64,000 nucleotides of DNA from Halodesulfovibrio sp. (GTDB lineage Bacteria; Desulfobacterota; Desulfovibrionia; Desulfovibrionales; Desulfovibrionaceae): NCBI RefSeq assembly GCF_025210605.1, contig NZ_JAOARI010000032.1:124001-188000 (forward strand), written 5' to 3'. This document shows positions 44,117 through 52,434 of the stretch, piece after piece; position 1 is the first letter of the stretch, and the number at the start of each line of letters is the position of its first letter. The position numbers and the translations under genes are program-made. The notes under the pieces are model-generated. The model did not search any database, had not been told where the DNA came from, and was given only the letters and a program-made list of their open reading frames with translations.

Positions 44117-45133
44117 CTATTTTTTGCCACCACCGTTTCCGCCGCCTTTTCCATTGCCTCCACCTTTACCATTTCCACCAGCGTTTCCATTCGCGCCGTT
44201 ATTGCCTGCATTACCGGATTTACCCGCACTGCTGGAGTTACCGCCTTTTCCTGAATTACCGGAACTAGCCCCTCGTGCGCCTTGCTTCGACTGTCCAAGT
44301 CCTACCGCTTTGCTACCGCCACCCTTTCCGGCTTTAGCACCCGGTGCAGTCGAGTAGCCTTTTTTAGTATTTCGCGCCGTTGTTGTATGCTTACTGCGGT
44401 TTTTTGCTCTTTTCGAAGGATCATTTCGTCCTTCAGCGTTACCTCTAGCCTCACCCTTGCTTTTTGCTTTTCCTTTGCCTTTAGCAAGACCAAGCACACT
44501 CGGGTGAACTCCAAGCTCATGCGCAATTTCTCCCCATCCCATATTCGCACTTCGCATTGCTGCTATATCAGCGGTTGTAACAGAGGTAAGGGAGGCCATT
44601 GCCGCTTCGCTTGCTGCTTGGGCATCTCTCAAAGCAGCTTCGGCGGCAGCAATACTATCTTCATCACCAGATTCCTTTGCAGCGGCTAATGCGCTTTCTG
44701 CATCTGCTTCAGCGGCTAATGCTGCATCTGCTTCGGCGGAAGGTTGAGCTGCTACAGCAGCGGCTAACGCTTCCGCTTTTGCTGCTTGAGCTGGATTTGC
44801 AAAAGAAGAAGTTTGCGAAGCATCGGTGTCTGTTTCTCCACCTGCACTACCCTCTTCATTTTCGCTTCCTTCCTCGCTCGTACCAGTTTCTTCGCCTGTA
44901 CCAGTTTCTTCACTGGTGTCAGTTTCTTCACCCGCACTAGCCTCTTCACCGACAGAGTCTTCTGTTGCCACGCCAGCATCTGTGTCTGTGTCCGTACTGG
45001 GAGTCTCCCCAACTTCAGTGTCTGCTCCAGTAGAAGCAGTTGACTCGGTTTCGGCAAAAGAAACAGCAACAATAGAACACATAATAAGACAGCAACAAAT
45101 ACTTAGTACCGCTACTAATTTGCTATATTTCAT
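44117..45133 (-). CDS. Secreted low-complexity protein: acidic repeats, Ala-rich helix, conserved WGEIA motif, basic Gly-rich tail
   Basis: This 338-residue protein has a signal peptide (to VAVSFA, about residue 27). Four zones are visible. Residues about 28-115 are acidic Thr/Glu/Gly/Ser repeats (ETGTGEETGTSEEGSENEEG). About 116-190 is an Ala/Glu/Asp-rich helical segment, probably coiled. About 190-215 is a compact motif (IAAMRSANMGWGEIAHELGV) that looks like a small helix-turn-helix. About 216-338 is strongly basic Lys/Gly/Asn/Ser repeat sequence ending GGGNGGGKK. The charge therefore changes from strongly negative to strongly positive along the chain. It is the last gene of the ECF sigma operon (13 bases after the TPR lipoprotein), so it is a candidate envelope effector. 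No function is known to me. Confidence 0.8.
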   Translation of the reverse strand: MKYSKLVAVLSICCCLIMCSIVAVSFAETESTASTGADTEVGETPSTDTDTDAGVATEDSVGEEASAGEETDTSEETGTGEETGTSEEGSENEEGSAGGETDTDASQTSSFANPAQAAKAEALAAAVAAQPSAEADAALAAEADAESALAAAKESGDEDSIAAAEAALRDAQAASEAAMASLTSVTTADIAAMRSANMGWGEIAHELGVHPSVLGLAKGKGKAKSKGEARGNAEGRNDPSKRAKNRSKHTTTARNTKKGYSTAPGAKAGKGGGSKAVGLGQSKQGARGASSGNSGKGGNSSSAGKSGNAGNNGANGNAGGNGKGGGNGKGGGNGGGKK

Positions 45134-45146
45134 CTCGACACTCCAG

Positions 45147-46115
45147 TTACTTTACATGAGTAATAAAACGGACTGATTCAGATAACAGTTGTGATTTCTT
45201 ACCTGCCCCCACTAGTTCGGACTCTCCAAACCAGCTAGTAATCACCTGTTTTTTCTCAACATCCGGAACATATGTTGTTATATATTTTTTCACTGCAATA
45301 GCACGCGCTTTTGCAAGTGATGTATTCCCTTTTACATATACGACAACATCTACTGACAACTCTGGAGAATTTTTCAACATTGCTCCCAGTAATTTCAATG
45401 ACGCTGTTGTATCTGTTTTTATTTTGGCAGTATTCTTTGTGAACTTAACAGCAAGAAAGCTAACCTTACGTTTTCCTATATAAAAATTTCGCCACGAATA
45501 ATCACCAAGCAAATTAAGCCCTGAAACAGCTTTTAGGGCGATATGTCCGTCAGGATAATACTTAAGGTATTTAAGAAGGTCTTTGTGCTCTTGTTTGTAG
45601 TCCTTCAAGCCATGCCGTGCTACTGCTGAGTTGTACAATGCTTCTGGATCGTATTTGTTTTTTTTGAGTACGATCGTATAATGCTCGAGCGCTTTCTTCC
45701 ACTCACGTTTGTCTAGATAATTATGCCCTAAATATAAGTGTGCATACGTAGCCCGCGAATTGAGTTCAATGGCTTTAAGATATTCTTCCCGCTCTCTTTT
45801 GTAGTCCATAACCGACCAGTAATTGATACCTAGCCAGAAGTGATAATCATCATCTTGAGGGGCTAATTGAACAGCCTTCTTCAGGTGCGGAAGCGCTGCT
45901 TCAGGTTTATCTTGCGCCAGCAGCATACGTCCAAGGTAGTAATATCCCATGGCATCGTCTGGGTTCTCGGCAATTACTTGTTCAAATTTTTTCTGTCCCT
46001 GACCGTATTTTTCCATTCCCAAATAGTACTGTCCTGTTATACCAGTACACCCAGTAACCATAACCGCAAACGCTCCGATAATTACTATACGGTGCAGCAA
46101 ATTGACTACTTGCAT
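45147..46115 (-). CDS. TPR lipoprotein with C-terminal OmpA-like domain
   Basis: This 322-residue protein has a lipobox (MVTGC, Cys near 23). About four tetratricopeptide repeats (residues about 35-190) are recognisable by pairs such as AMGYYYLGRMLLAQDKPEAA and TYAHLYLGHNYLDKREWKKA. The last ~100 residues (VSFLAVKFTKNTAKIKTDTT ... VYVKGNTSLAKARAIAVKKY) follow the OmpA/peptidoglycan-binding pattern of a strand, a helix and an SxxRAxAVxxY-type helix, though degenerate. It would be anchored to a membrane by lipid and could touch peptidoglycan. It lies within the ECF sigma operon, between the helical secreted protein and the low-complexity protein. Confidence 0.82.
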   Translation of the reverse strand: MQVVNLLHRIVIIGAFAVMVTGCTGITGQYYLGMEKYGQGQKKFEQVIAENPDDAMGYYYLGRMLLAQDKPEAALPHLKKAVQLAPQDDDYHFWLGINYWSVMDYKREREEYLKAIELNSRATYAHLYLGHNYLDKREWKKALEHYTIVLKKNKYDPEALYNSAVARHGLKDYKQEHKDLLKYLKYYPDGHIALKAVSGLNLLGDYSWRNFYIGKRKVSFLAVKFTKNTAKIKTDTTASLKLLGAMLKNSPELSVDVVVYVKGNTSLAKARAIAVKKYITTYVPDVEKKQVITSWFGESELVGAGKKSQLLSESVRFITHVK

Positions 46116-46174
46116 TCAACACTCACAACATCTTAAAAGGTGGAACAGACAATATTTATACGCAGAATTACACC

Positions 46175-46978
46175 TTATTCTGTTACCCCTAGCGCTCGCG
46201 GTTGTAACGAAAGTTCGTTTGCAAGCGTATGGGGCAATTTACCGGACTTAACAGCCAGTATAGCCTTATTCATGAAAGCATTTGGTGAAATTCCACTTTT
46301 AACAACAATTGAAAAAAGCTGTGTAATTTCTTTCCAGCGCATCAGCGTGGATTCTTTTTGCATTACAAGCGCTATGAACGTTTCGAGGTTTTCTGAAGAA
46401 ACACCAGCTTGATTCAGCAAAGCATGCAATCGTATTCCTTCCAGAAGTACCCCCATTTCTTTATCAGCATAGTGGGCAAAGAATTTTTGAATCTCATGCT
46501 GAGTAACCCCTTGCGCTCTAATTTCGTACAAAACAGCTAATACATCTTCCTGCAATACAATATCAGTCTGACGGGCTAGCAACGTTTGCAACTCAGACAC
46601 TTCTTTACACATATGTTTTATTGCAGAGCATAGCTGAGAACCCAAAATTCTTTTCGCTTTTCCTTCCACTATCTTTTCTTCGAGAAGCGACACAGGCAGC
46701 CCATCATTTTTAGCATTCACCAAGTTTACCAAAAGACAAGATGCATCTTGCTCTTCAAGCGTATGTTCAAGCATGCTCTGTGTTATCAACAATAATGTTT
46801 CTTGCTGAATCTCAGTACGCTTGGCAGCTTCTACGACTTCTGAAAAAACATGTTGATCCTTGTTCTCAGACTGGCTGGCGGCCATCGCGCCTGTAACAAA
46901 CGGTGAACAGCTGCAAAGCACACAGCCGAAACAAAACATACGAATTGCCCATACGTTCCCGATCGTTCTAAAGTTCAT
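46175..46978 (-). CDS. Secreted helical protein of unknown function in ECF sigma operon
   Basis: I do not recognise the family. The ATG at 46978 is preferred: GGTGGAG lies six bases upstream and the residues after it form a signal peptide (MNFRTIGNVWAIRMFCFGCV ... TGAMA). The frame is open 56 codons further but inside the preceding gene. The 267-residue product is predicted to be almost entirely helical (VVEAAKRTEIQQETLLLITQ, EVLAVLYEI-like DVLAVLYEIRAQGVTQHEIQ), with short repeated helix-turn-helix units. It overlaps the anti-sigma-like gene by 11 bases, implying translational coupling. A role as a periplasmic partner in the signalling chain is an inference from position. Confidence 0.72.
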   Translation of the reverse strand: MNFRTIGNVWAIRMFCFGCVLCSCSPFVTGAMAASQSENKDQHVFSEVVEAAKRTEIQQETLLLITQSMLEHTLEEQDASCLLVNLVNAKNDGLPVSLLEEKIVEGKAKRILGSQLCSAIKHMCKEVSELQTLLARQTDIVLQEDVLAVLYEIRAQGVTQHEIQKFFAHYADKEMGVLLEGIRLHALLNQAGVSSENLETFIALVMQKESTLMRWKEITQLFSIVVKSGISPNAFMNKAILAVKSGKLPHTLANELSLQPRALGVTE

Positions 46979-47588
46979 GCAAAGCTCCACCAACATGAAG
47001 CAACGAATTCTTATTTCCGAAGCTATCTTGAACGTAAAATACAGAGCTTGGGTCAGGCATTGGTGCAGTACCGTCAACAAAAAATACGTACTCATAGTCA
47101 CCAGCAGGAAGTTCATGTTCAAGAACCCAAGCTTCTTGTGACTCATCGTAGCTCATTTCGAATCCACGACTTTGCCATTTATTGAATGATCCGATCACTA
47201 CGGCAGAAGAATATTTTTTTTGCGGATCAGGTAGCGCAAAAGTAACAGGCTTAACACCTTGCTTACGCAGTGAAGCACTCATTGCGCTCTGCTCGCTTCT
47301 TTCTTCATTTAAAAAAGAGGTATGAACAGCCAGCATGCTGCAAAAAATGAGACAGAAGCATACTGCAACCCGTAACGGCGAAAAAGAAATTGTCCTTGGT
47401 TTTGACCAACTGTTCCAAATTTCCAAGCATGCTTTTGCTATTTTATTACTGAAAGCTACAGGGGATGATTCAGATTTTTTTACCTGTTGCATTACCTCCT
47501 CCGCAAAATTTTGCGGTGGTGCTACATCGTTAAATTCTTCTGAAAAAAGAATTCGAAGCTGTTCTTCTACAAAATCTTTTTTATTCAT
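46968..47588 (-). CDS. Membrane protein with glycogen-binding-like (CBM48/E-set) exterior; putative anti-sigma factor
   Basis: This 206-residue single-span protein has a cytoplasmic N-terminus (1-70, acidic with a Pro-rich break), one membrane helix (about 72-90, VAVCFCLIFCSMLAV) and a periplasmic domain. The domain (about 114-204) reads VTFALPDPQKKYSSAVVIGSFNKW ... LPAGDYEYVFFVDGT in outline, the pattern of AMPK-beta/CBM48 early-set domains that bind glycans or protein partners. It overlaps the ECF sigma gene by 8 bases and the next gene by 11. Position, topology and size are those of an anti-sigma factor, although no zinc-finger ZAS motif is seen. A sugar-like ligand as signal is a guess. 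Confidence 0.78.
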   Translation of the reverse strand: MNKKDFVEEQLRILFSEEFNDVAPPQNFAEEVMQQVKKSESSPVAFSNKIAKACLEIWNSWSKPRTISFSPLRVAVCFCLIFCSMLAVHTSFLNEERSEQSAMSASLRKQGVKPVTFALPDPQKKYSSAVVIGSFNKWQSRGFEMSYDESQEAWVLEHELPAGDYEYVFFVDGTAPMPDPSSVFYVQDSFGNKNSLLHVGGALHEL

Positions 47589-48141
47589 AATTCCCCCCTA
47601 CTGTGGCTGAAACAATTTCGATCCCCCGTTTCAACCGCATCTTAGCCGCACTTTCTCCAATGCCTAAGGAATCCGCTATTTCCTTAATCGACAAATCATC
47701 GCGATATCGCAGCAACAAAGCTTCCCGATAAAGAACTGGCAACTGTTGGACAACTTGCATTAATTTATTTTTCAAAACATCCGTTTCAACAGTGCAATGG
47801 CATATTGTATGGTTACCATCCAATTCATCCATAAAAGATGCATTCTTACCATCCTTGCGCCAGTAATCACGTAATGTATTAATTGCGATAGCGTTAAGCC
47901 ACGATGAAAACTGTTTTTCTTGCGAAAATTGCTCTAACTTTTCATACGCTTTTAAGAAAACATCTTGTGCCAGTTCTGCCGCTATTGCCTGCGACTGAAC
48001 AGAACGAAAAAAAATACTATAAATTTTAGCCTGATACTTCGACACCAGCAATGCGTATGCGTCTGTGTTTCCATTACGTATAGAAACAACAATATCTCTG
48101 TCGGAAGGCGAAGAGTTTTGCTGAAAGGGAGTGTGCTGCAT
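47581..48141 (-). CDS. ECF (extracytoplasmic function) RNA polymerase sigma factor
   Basis: This sigma-70-family factor of 186 residues has only regions 2 and 4. Region 2 shows YALLVSKYQAKIYSIFFR, then AAELAQDVFLKAYEKL and the DNA-melting stretch FSSWLNAIAINTLRDYWRK. Region 4 has LPVLYREALLLRYRDDLS and the helix-turn-helix IKEIADSLGIGESAAKMRLKRG. I chose the ATG at 48141; the frame also contains TTG and GTG one and two codons earlier, and the ribosome site is weak. It is the first gene of a five-gene overlapping operon and probably directs its own transcription and that of unlinked targets. Subgroup and promoter sequence are not determined. Confidence 0.9.
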   Translation of the reverse strand: MQHTPFQQNSSPSDRDIVVSIRNGNTDAYALLVSKYQAKIYSIFFRSVQSQAIAAELAQDVFLKAYEKLEQFSQEKQFSSWLNAIAINTLRDYWRKDGKNASFMDELDGNHTICHCTVETDVLKNKLMQVVQQLPVLYREALLLRYRDDLSIKEIADSLGIGESAAKMRLKRGIEIVSATVGGNYE

Positions 48142-48293
48142 CACCAAGTACTACGTCGCAAAACGGCATTTGGTCACAAAAAAATTATATTTTTTATTTT
48201 AGTAAAAATACCAGCAGGTAAGCTTTCGGTGCTTTTTTTACGCCAAAAAATAGTTCTATCGCACTTAGCAAATACTTTTGGATTGCAACAAAA

Positions 48294-48324
48294 AAGGCTT
48301 AGAAGATAATATCTTCTAAGCCTT
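48294..48324 (-). terminator. Intrinsic terminator of the ferritin-like gene
   Basis: AAGGCTTAGAAGAT pairs perfectly with ATCTTCTAAGCCTT around AAT, followed on the minus strand by TTTTTTG. It separates the ferritin-like gene from the ECF sigma operon. Confidence 0.9.
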
Positions 48325-48364
48325 ACGACCTGTCAAAATAATAAGTTAAAAGCTTGATTTAAAA

Positions 48365-48844
48365 CTACAATTGCGAATAAATCGCCTGCAATTTTGAAAG
48401 ATGAACTCTTTCTTCTTGAATACATTCACGAACAGCATCTTTTTCAGTATCTGGTACAAATGTTTCCATTTCCATAAAGAACAGTAAGGTATCTTTTTCA
48501 AAGCTCATAGCCATGCGTACAGCAGCTTTTTCATTATCGACAACTGCTGCTTTAAGATCACTATCTTGATCCGTGAATAATGCATGTGATTCAATAAGTC
48601 CTTGAATATATGCACCGTACTCTTCACTAGTAGCCCAAGCTGGCAATTCTATTTCACCGAGACGCTTCGCAAGGGACTGGAATATGCCCTGATGCTTGGC
48701 TTCTTCATTTGCTAAATAATGGAAAAGTTCGCGGGTCTTCGGATTAGTGGCAGATTTTTCAAGTGAAAGATAAAACTCACGACCTTTCTTCTCAATTTCA
48801 ACTGCAATAGTAGCGATTTCATTAGCGCGGAAAAAACTTGCCAT
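48365..48844 (-). CDS. Ferritin-like di-iron protein (rubrerythrin family, no rubredoxin domain)
   Basis: This cytoplasmic four-helix-bundle protein of 159 residues has the di-iron ligand set of the rubrerythrin group: Glu near 23 (KKGREFY), E-x-x-H at about 48-51 (ANEEAKHQG), Glu near 116 (SFEKDTLLFF) and E-x-x-H at about 145-148 (IQEERVHLSKL). It ends right after the bundle and has no C-terminal CxxC rubredoxin domain, so it needs an outside electron donor. Such proteins detoxify peroxide in anaerobes. AGGAG seven bases before the ATG supports the start. It is monocistronic. Confidence 0.9.
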   Translation of the reverse strand: MASFFRANEIATIAVEIEKKGREFYLSLEKSATNPKTRELFHYLANEEAKHQGIFQSLAKRLGEIELPAWATSEEYGAYIQGLIESHALFTDQDSDLKAAVVDNEKAAVRMAMSFEKDTLLFFMEMETFVPDTEKDAVRECIQEERVHLSKLQAIYSQL

Positions 48845-49121
48845 AGTATCTCCTGACGTTGAGGTGTTGTGCGGCTACTGGCACGCTGCACCATTACTGC
48901 TTGAGCTTCAGCTGCTGCGAATCCAGTACGCTTTTTTTGATTGTGCACATAAAAAAAATATATCGTCAATTCCCGTATGCAATTTCTTTAAACAAAGATA
49001 GATGACTGTACTTTTTTTATAGCACACATTATCGGCTAACGGAATCGGTGTTCCCTTTTTGATACAATAAAACAATATTGCTACTCTTTCCTTCGCTAAT
49101 TTAAAAGTTTTCTACAAAAAA
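48845..49121. other. Spacer upstream of the ferritin-like gene
   Basis: This spacer of about 277 bases contains the ribosome site and the presumed promoter of the ferritin-like gene. I see no clear PerR box or other operator, and no gene. Confidence 0.4.
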
Positions 49122-49141
49122 AGCCCCCATTTCTGGGGGCT
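49122..49141 (-). terminator. Intrinsic terminator of Cys-rich lipoprotein 2
   Basis: AGCCCCC pairs with GGGGGCT around ATTTCT; seven Ts follow on the minus strand. Stem core and loop are the same as in the terminator of the paralogue at 26016-26039. Confidence 0.9.
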
Positions 49142-49172
49142 AATGTTTCATTTAGCAATGCAGTATTGCTTA

Positions 49173-51494
49173 TTAAGGGTTAGATTGAGGGTTTTTCTCA
49201 AAGATACGGAACGTATTGGTTTCTCTTACATACGTACCTTTTGTGTATCTAAAGAGAATATCGGCATAGTGGTTGTTCTGTCCTGGACGCACAATAAATG
49301 GAGCATCTGCACCCAAATTAAATGGCTGTGCTTTAAATACAGCCCATACTGTTGGGATAGGTTTACCATTCGCTAATTGACCAAATGTGCCACGAGCCTG
49401 AGGAGCAGGGTTAAACGTTGCAAGAGGCACTTCTACGGTATAAGGGCCTGTGCCAAAGCCTGTTTGTACTGGGTTCTGCGGTGGATCTGGATTAACAACA
49501 ACGGCTGTCCATTCATCAGGGTTAAAGACAAAGTCGTTATCACATGTGCCACCAATCGGATCAATTGTAATCAGTATTCTTGTAGGGGCATTTTCACTTG
49601 GACCTGCGCCAGGAGTACCGATTACTCCCTGACCTCTGAGGAAGTCTTCAAAGTTTTCAGGAATTGAGATTGTATCAGGAATACAAGGCTCAGGACCTGA
49701 TCCTTTAGGGAGAATAACAAAATCACAACCGCAAGAATTTCCATCTGGATCATTATCAGGGTCTTCGTCACCACAACTTGCCTTCAACTCATCATCAAAG
49801 TAGATAGATGCTGCAATGTTAGAGCGCTGAACATCCTGAGGATTTTCAGTTGTGCGGAGCATTACCATACCTATTTCTGAATCCTGAATGAGTTCAAGCG
49901 GACTCAGATCAGAAACATTTTTATCGGTTTGATAAACAAATGTTGAACTGAAGGTATTACCAGATATAGGAATATCAGTGCGGTTTCTAAACGGCAAAGT
50001 AGCGCTGTCTGTGTATTTAAACACAAAGCCTTCAGGGGCAGTCACCTCAACAGTAAGTTCCTGTCCAGCACGTAATACGCCTAACCCGTCAATTTTAAAT
50101 GTCAGTAATGTCTGAAGCTCAGTATCAATAACTTTTGCATACAGACCATTTACGACTTTAATAACTGTTGGGTTGCTTGTATCAAGAGTTGCACCTTGGC
50201 GTACAGGTTCTACAAAGAATTTTGTGTTTTTGCATGCTTCGAAGCGTTCAAATTCAGTAACTACAGATTCACCTCGTTTGAGGTAGCGCGCGCACACAAT
50301 AAGTGGAGAAACAAAACAACCGTCTTTGGCTTTGAAAGTAAATAAAACTTTCTGACCACATGCATGTTCGTATTCCACGTCATTTAATACATATCTGAAG
50401 CGTTCTTCGCCGGTGAACTCATCACCAACTTTTACTTCTTCACCGCGGGCGAACAGTTTGCCTTCTTCAGGAAGCTCAGCAACCACAAACTGTCCTTTTT
50501 TGCCAATTTTGTTTGTAATAGGTTTTACTGTGAAGCTAAATACAGGTGGATCGCCGTAGAACGGGATAAAGCAACAATCGTCGCAACGGTTGTTTCTGCA
50601 CTTTGGTCTAAAGTCTAATGCTTTCAGTTCTAATGTGTATACATTATCACAAATCACATCTTGTCTTGTCAGGCATTCAATTTCTGCTCTGTATTTTGGA
50701 CCAAGAACAGGAATCATAGCGCCTTTAACTTCTTCTACAGGAATAAATCTGTAGCTTTCAAGATTTTCCCAATTTTTAATGTTGTAAACTGCTCTTCGAA
50801 GAGCACGCTGGTAGCGTGGAGAGTTGGTTGCAAGACCTTCTTCGCAGCTACCCATGCCAATTAAGAGAGCCTGTGCAATGTATTCATAGTTCACAAGCTC
50901 GCAACAAGCATTTCCAAGAGGATCTGCCATTGTCTTAATAGACATTAAGCAACAAATAAGTTTTTTAACCAAGTTGCGGGCGTCTTCAAGAGTTTCACCA
51001 CACTTAACAAGGTCATGAACAATGGTGTTTGGAAGTGTTAAATATGCCTTGCATTCACCCGGGGCAAGAACAGCGCGCATTTGACCTTTAAAGCAACAAT
51101 TGCGTTCACTTGCACCTTTTAATTTTACATCTTTTTCGCAACTGTATGCACAATTAAACCGCACGCCGCCCTTTGAATACAAGAAAATATTCTGACTTCG
51201 ATCAAGCTTTTTGAAAGCTTCTTCATCCAGAATGATGCAACCATTTTCGTCGGTTACACCAATAAGAATATCTCTGCCTCCGCAATTAATTTTTTCGTTA
51301 TCTACAACTTTGCATGTACTTTTGGCAAAGACCTGCGCTCCTTTTACTGGTGCTCCAGAAACGCAGCCAAATTTTTTAGTGATTACTTGCGAGCCGCCAC
51401 CGCTGTCATCACAACTGCTGCTGCCGCTGCTGCCGCAGCCCACCAGAGCAAAAGACAAAGCGATTAACGCCACCATAAACAGTGCTTTTTTCAT
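49173..51494 (-). CDS. Cys-rich surface/periplasmic lipoprotein 2 (paralogue of 26062-28428)
   Basis: This 773-residue protein starts at the ATG at 51494 (AAAGGA upstream; the frame extends eight codons further). The signal MKKALFMVALIALSFALVGCG is nearly identical to its paralogue, with lipobox LVGC. I count about 32 Cys, again mostly in the first 440 residues. Shared landmarks in order: FGCVSGAPVKGAQVFA, GVTDENGCIILDEEA, LTLPNTIVHDLV, VKKLICCLMS, DPLGNACCELV, YIAQALLIGMGS, CDDCCFIPF, and the C-terminal DEWTAVVVNPDPP then QTGFG. The middle C-terminal part (after 430) has diverged and holds an Asp/Pro/Asn-rich insertion (DEDPDNDPDGNSCGCD). It is probably exposed outside the cell. Function is unknown. 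It stands alone with its own leader and terminator. Confidence 0.8.
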   Translation of the reverse strand: MKKALFMVALIALSFALVGCGSSGSSSCDDSGGGSQVITKKFGCVSGAPVKGAQVFAKSTCKVVDNEKINCGGRDILIGVTDENGCIILDEEAFKKLDRSQNIFLYSKGGVRFNCAYSCEKDVKLKGASERNCCFKGQMRAVLAPGECKAYLTLPNTIVHDLVKCGETLEDARNLVKKLICCLMSIKTMADPLGNACCELVNYEYIAQALLIGMGSCEEGLATNSPRYQRALRRAVYNIKNWENLESYRFIPVEEVKGAMIPVLGPKYRAEIECLTRQDVICDNVYTLELKALDFRPKCRNNRCDDCCFIPFYGDPPVFSFTVKPITNKIGKKGQFVVAELPEEGKLFARGEEVKVGDEFTGEERFRYVLNDVEYEHACGQKVLFTFKAKDGCFVSPLIVCARYLKRGESVVTEFERFEACKNTKFFVEPVRQGATLDTSNPTVIKVVNGLYAKVIDTELQTLLTFKIDGLGVLRAGQELTVEVTAPEGFVFKYTDSATLPFRNRTDIPISGNTFSSTFVYQTDKNVSDLSPLELIQDSEIGMVMLRTTENPQDVQRSNIAASIYFDDELKASCGDEDPDNDPDGNSCGCDFVILPKGSGPEPCIPDTISIPENFEDFLRGQGVIGTPGAGPSENAPTRILITIDPIGGTCDNDFVFNPDEWTAVVVNPDPPQNPVQTGFGTGPYTVEVPLATFNPAPQARGTFGQLANGKPIPTVWAVFKAQPFNLGADAPFIVRPGQNNHYADILFRYTKGTYVRETNTFRIFEKNPQSNP

Positions 51495-51850
51495 TGCTAG
51501 TCCTTTTGTTAAATTCAATCATTAGTCACTTGGGACTTAAAACACGCCAATTGTCTAAATGATTAATTTTATTAACTAAGAATCAACAATGATAAAGATG
51601 TTCCAACATATAATAGTAGGAAATAAACCCGCTAAAAATGCGCTATAAAGTAATTTTATTAATTAAGCTAAATTCAAAAAATAAATTCAAAATAACAAAA
51701 ACTTATATTTCTATTAAAACATCATCTTAAAAATTTTATTTTATTTTTAATAAAACAAATAACCATCCAATCGTATTGGAATACTATTCAAAAACTACAT
51801 TAATACTAAAAGCATTAGTAAAAATCGTGATGTCTTATTTTTATTTGAAA
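51495..51850. other. Leader/promoter region of Cys-rich lipoprotein 2
   Basis: No gene is present. The first ~155 bases align by eye with 28429-28580 upstream of lipoprotein 1, including the GATTAATTT, CAATGATAAA and ATAATAG...GAAA..AAA..CCGCTAA blocks. On the coding strand this gives TTAGCGG, then TTTRTTTC, then TATTATAT, which may contain the promoter. The rest is extremely AT-rich. Confidence 0.5.
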
Positions 51851-51853
51851 ACA

Positions 51854-51880
51854 AAAAAGCCCCCAAAATGGGGGCTTTTT
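51854..51880. terminator. Bidirectional terminator next to the ABM monooxygenase
   Basis: AAAAAGCCCCC pairs perfectly with GGGGGCTTTTT around AAAAT. It lies about 70 bases past the stop of the ABM gene (-). The GCCCCC/GGGGGC stem resembles the two lipoprotein terminators, with a different loop. Confidence 0.85.
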
Positions 51881-51951
51881 CAATAGTAATGGAAATATAT
51901 CAGAATTAAACAGTAGTAATCCTTCAATATCACTCCATCACAAGTCTACTT

Positions 51952-52257
51952 TTATGCATCTTGAAGAACTTTTAATGCAACATCTTCTACAATATCTGAG
52001 ACAGCGTTAACATATTCAACCATATGGGGGGCTTTTAAGTGTGCCTCAAGCGCTTCAACAGATTCCCACTTTTCAATAATTGTAACTAGTTGATTATCCA
52101 CTTGCTGACTATCAAGTGAAGTTGCCACATCGACAGTCGGCACATATTCAATGCATCCATCCTCTTCTAATACGCTGGGAATGTTAGCATTAAAAATAGC
52201 TAAAAATTCCTGCAACTTTCCTTCTTTAACCTTAACGGACGCAATAACTCGTATCAT
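51952..52257 (-). CDS. Antibiotic biosynthesis monooxygenase (ABM) domain protein, putative quinol monooxygenase
   Basis: This soluble protein of 101 residues is a single ABM ferredoxin-like domain: MIRVIASVKVKEGKLQEFLA at the start, EEDGCIEYVP for the second strand, LVTIIEKWESVEALEAHLKAPHM for the conserved E-x-W and H pattern, and a C-terminal helix/strand. This is the YgiN-like pattern of heme- or quinol-modifying cofactor-free oxygenases, often involved in redox stress. AGGAG precedes the ATG. It is a single gene with a bidirectional terminator. Confidence 0.88.
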   Translation of the reverse strand: MIRVIASVKVKEGKLQEFLAIFNANIPSVLEEDGCIEYVPTVDVATSLDSQQVDNQLVTIIEKWESVEALEAHLKAPHMVEYVNAVSDIVEDVALKVLQDA

Positions 52258-52434
52258 TTTGTATCTCCTGATAATCTATAGCCTGAAAAACGCTATAGTA
52301 TAGTAAAAGCATAGACGTCGCCCAAATCAAACAGGCACACGCTAAGCAGTAAAATCTATCTGGCAATCACCCGTAACATTGTTATTTGGGGCAACAAAAA
52401 AACATTGTAATGATAATGCGAGCAGATACAAGGG

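Noticed and set aside
44124..44357. Plus-strand Pro-rich frame
   Set aside because: It is the antisense of the Gly/Lys-rich tail of the gene at 44117; no ribosome site.
47581..48293. Autoregulated ECF promoter (TGTGACC ... CGACGTA) before the sigma gene
   Set aside because: The two elements are spaced about 13 bases apart, too short for an ECF promoter, and too close to the start codon. No better pair was found.
48875..48895. TGGCACG-type sigma-54 promoter core
   Set aside because: The GC element is not at the required spacing from GG, and the orientation points away from a gene start.
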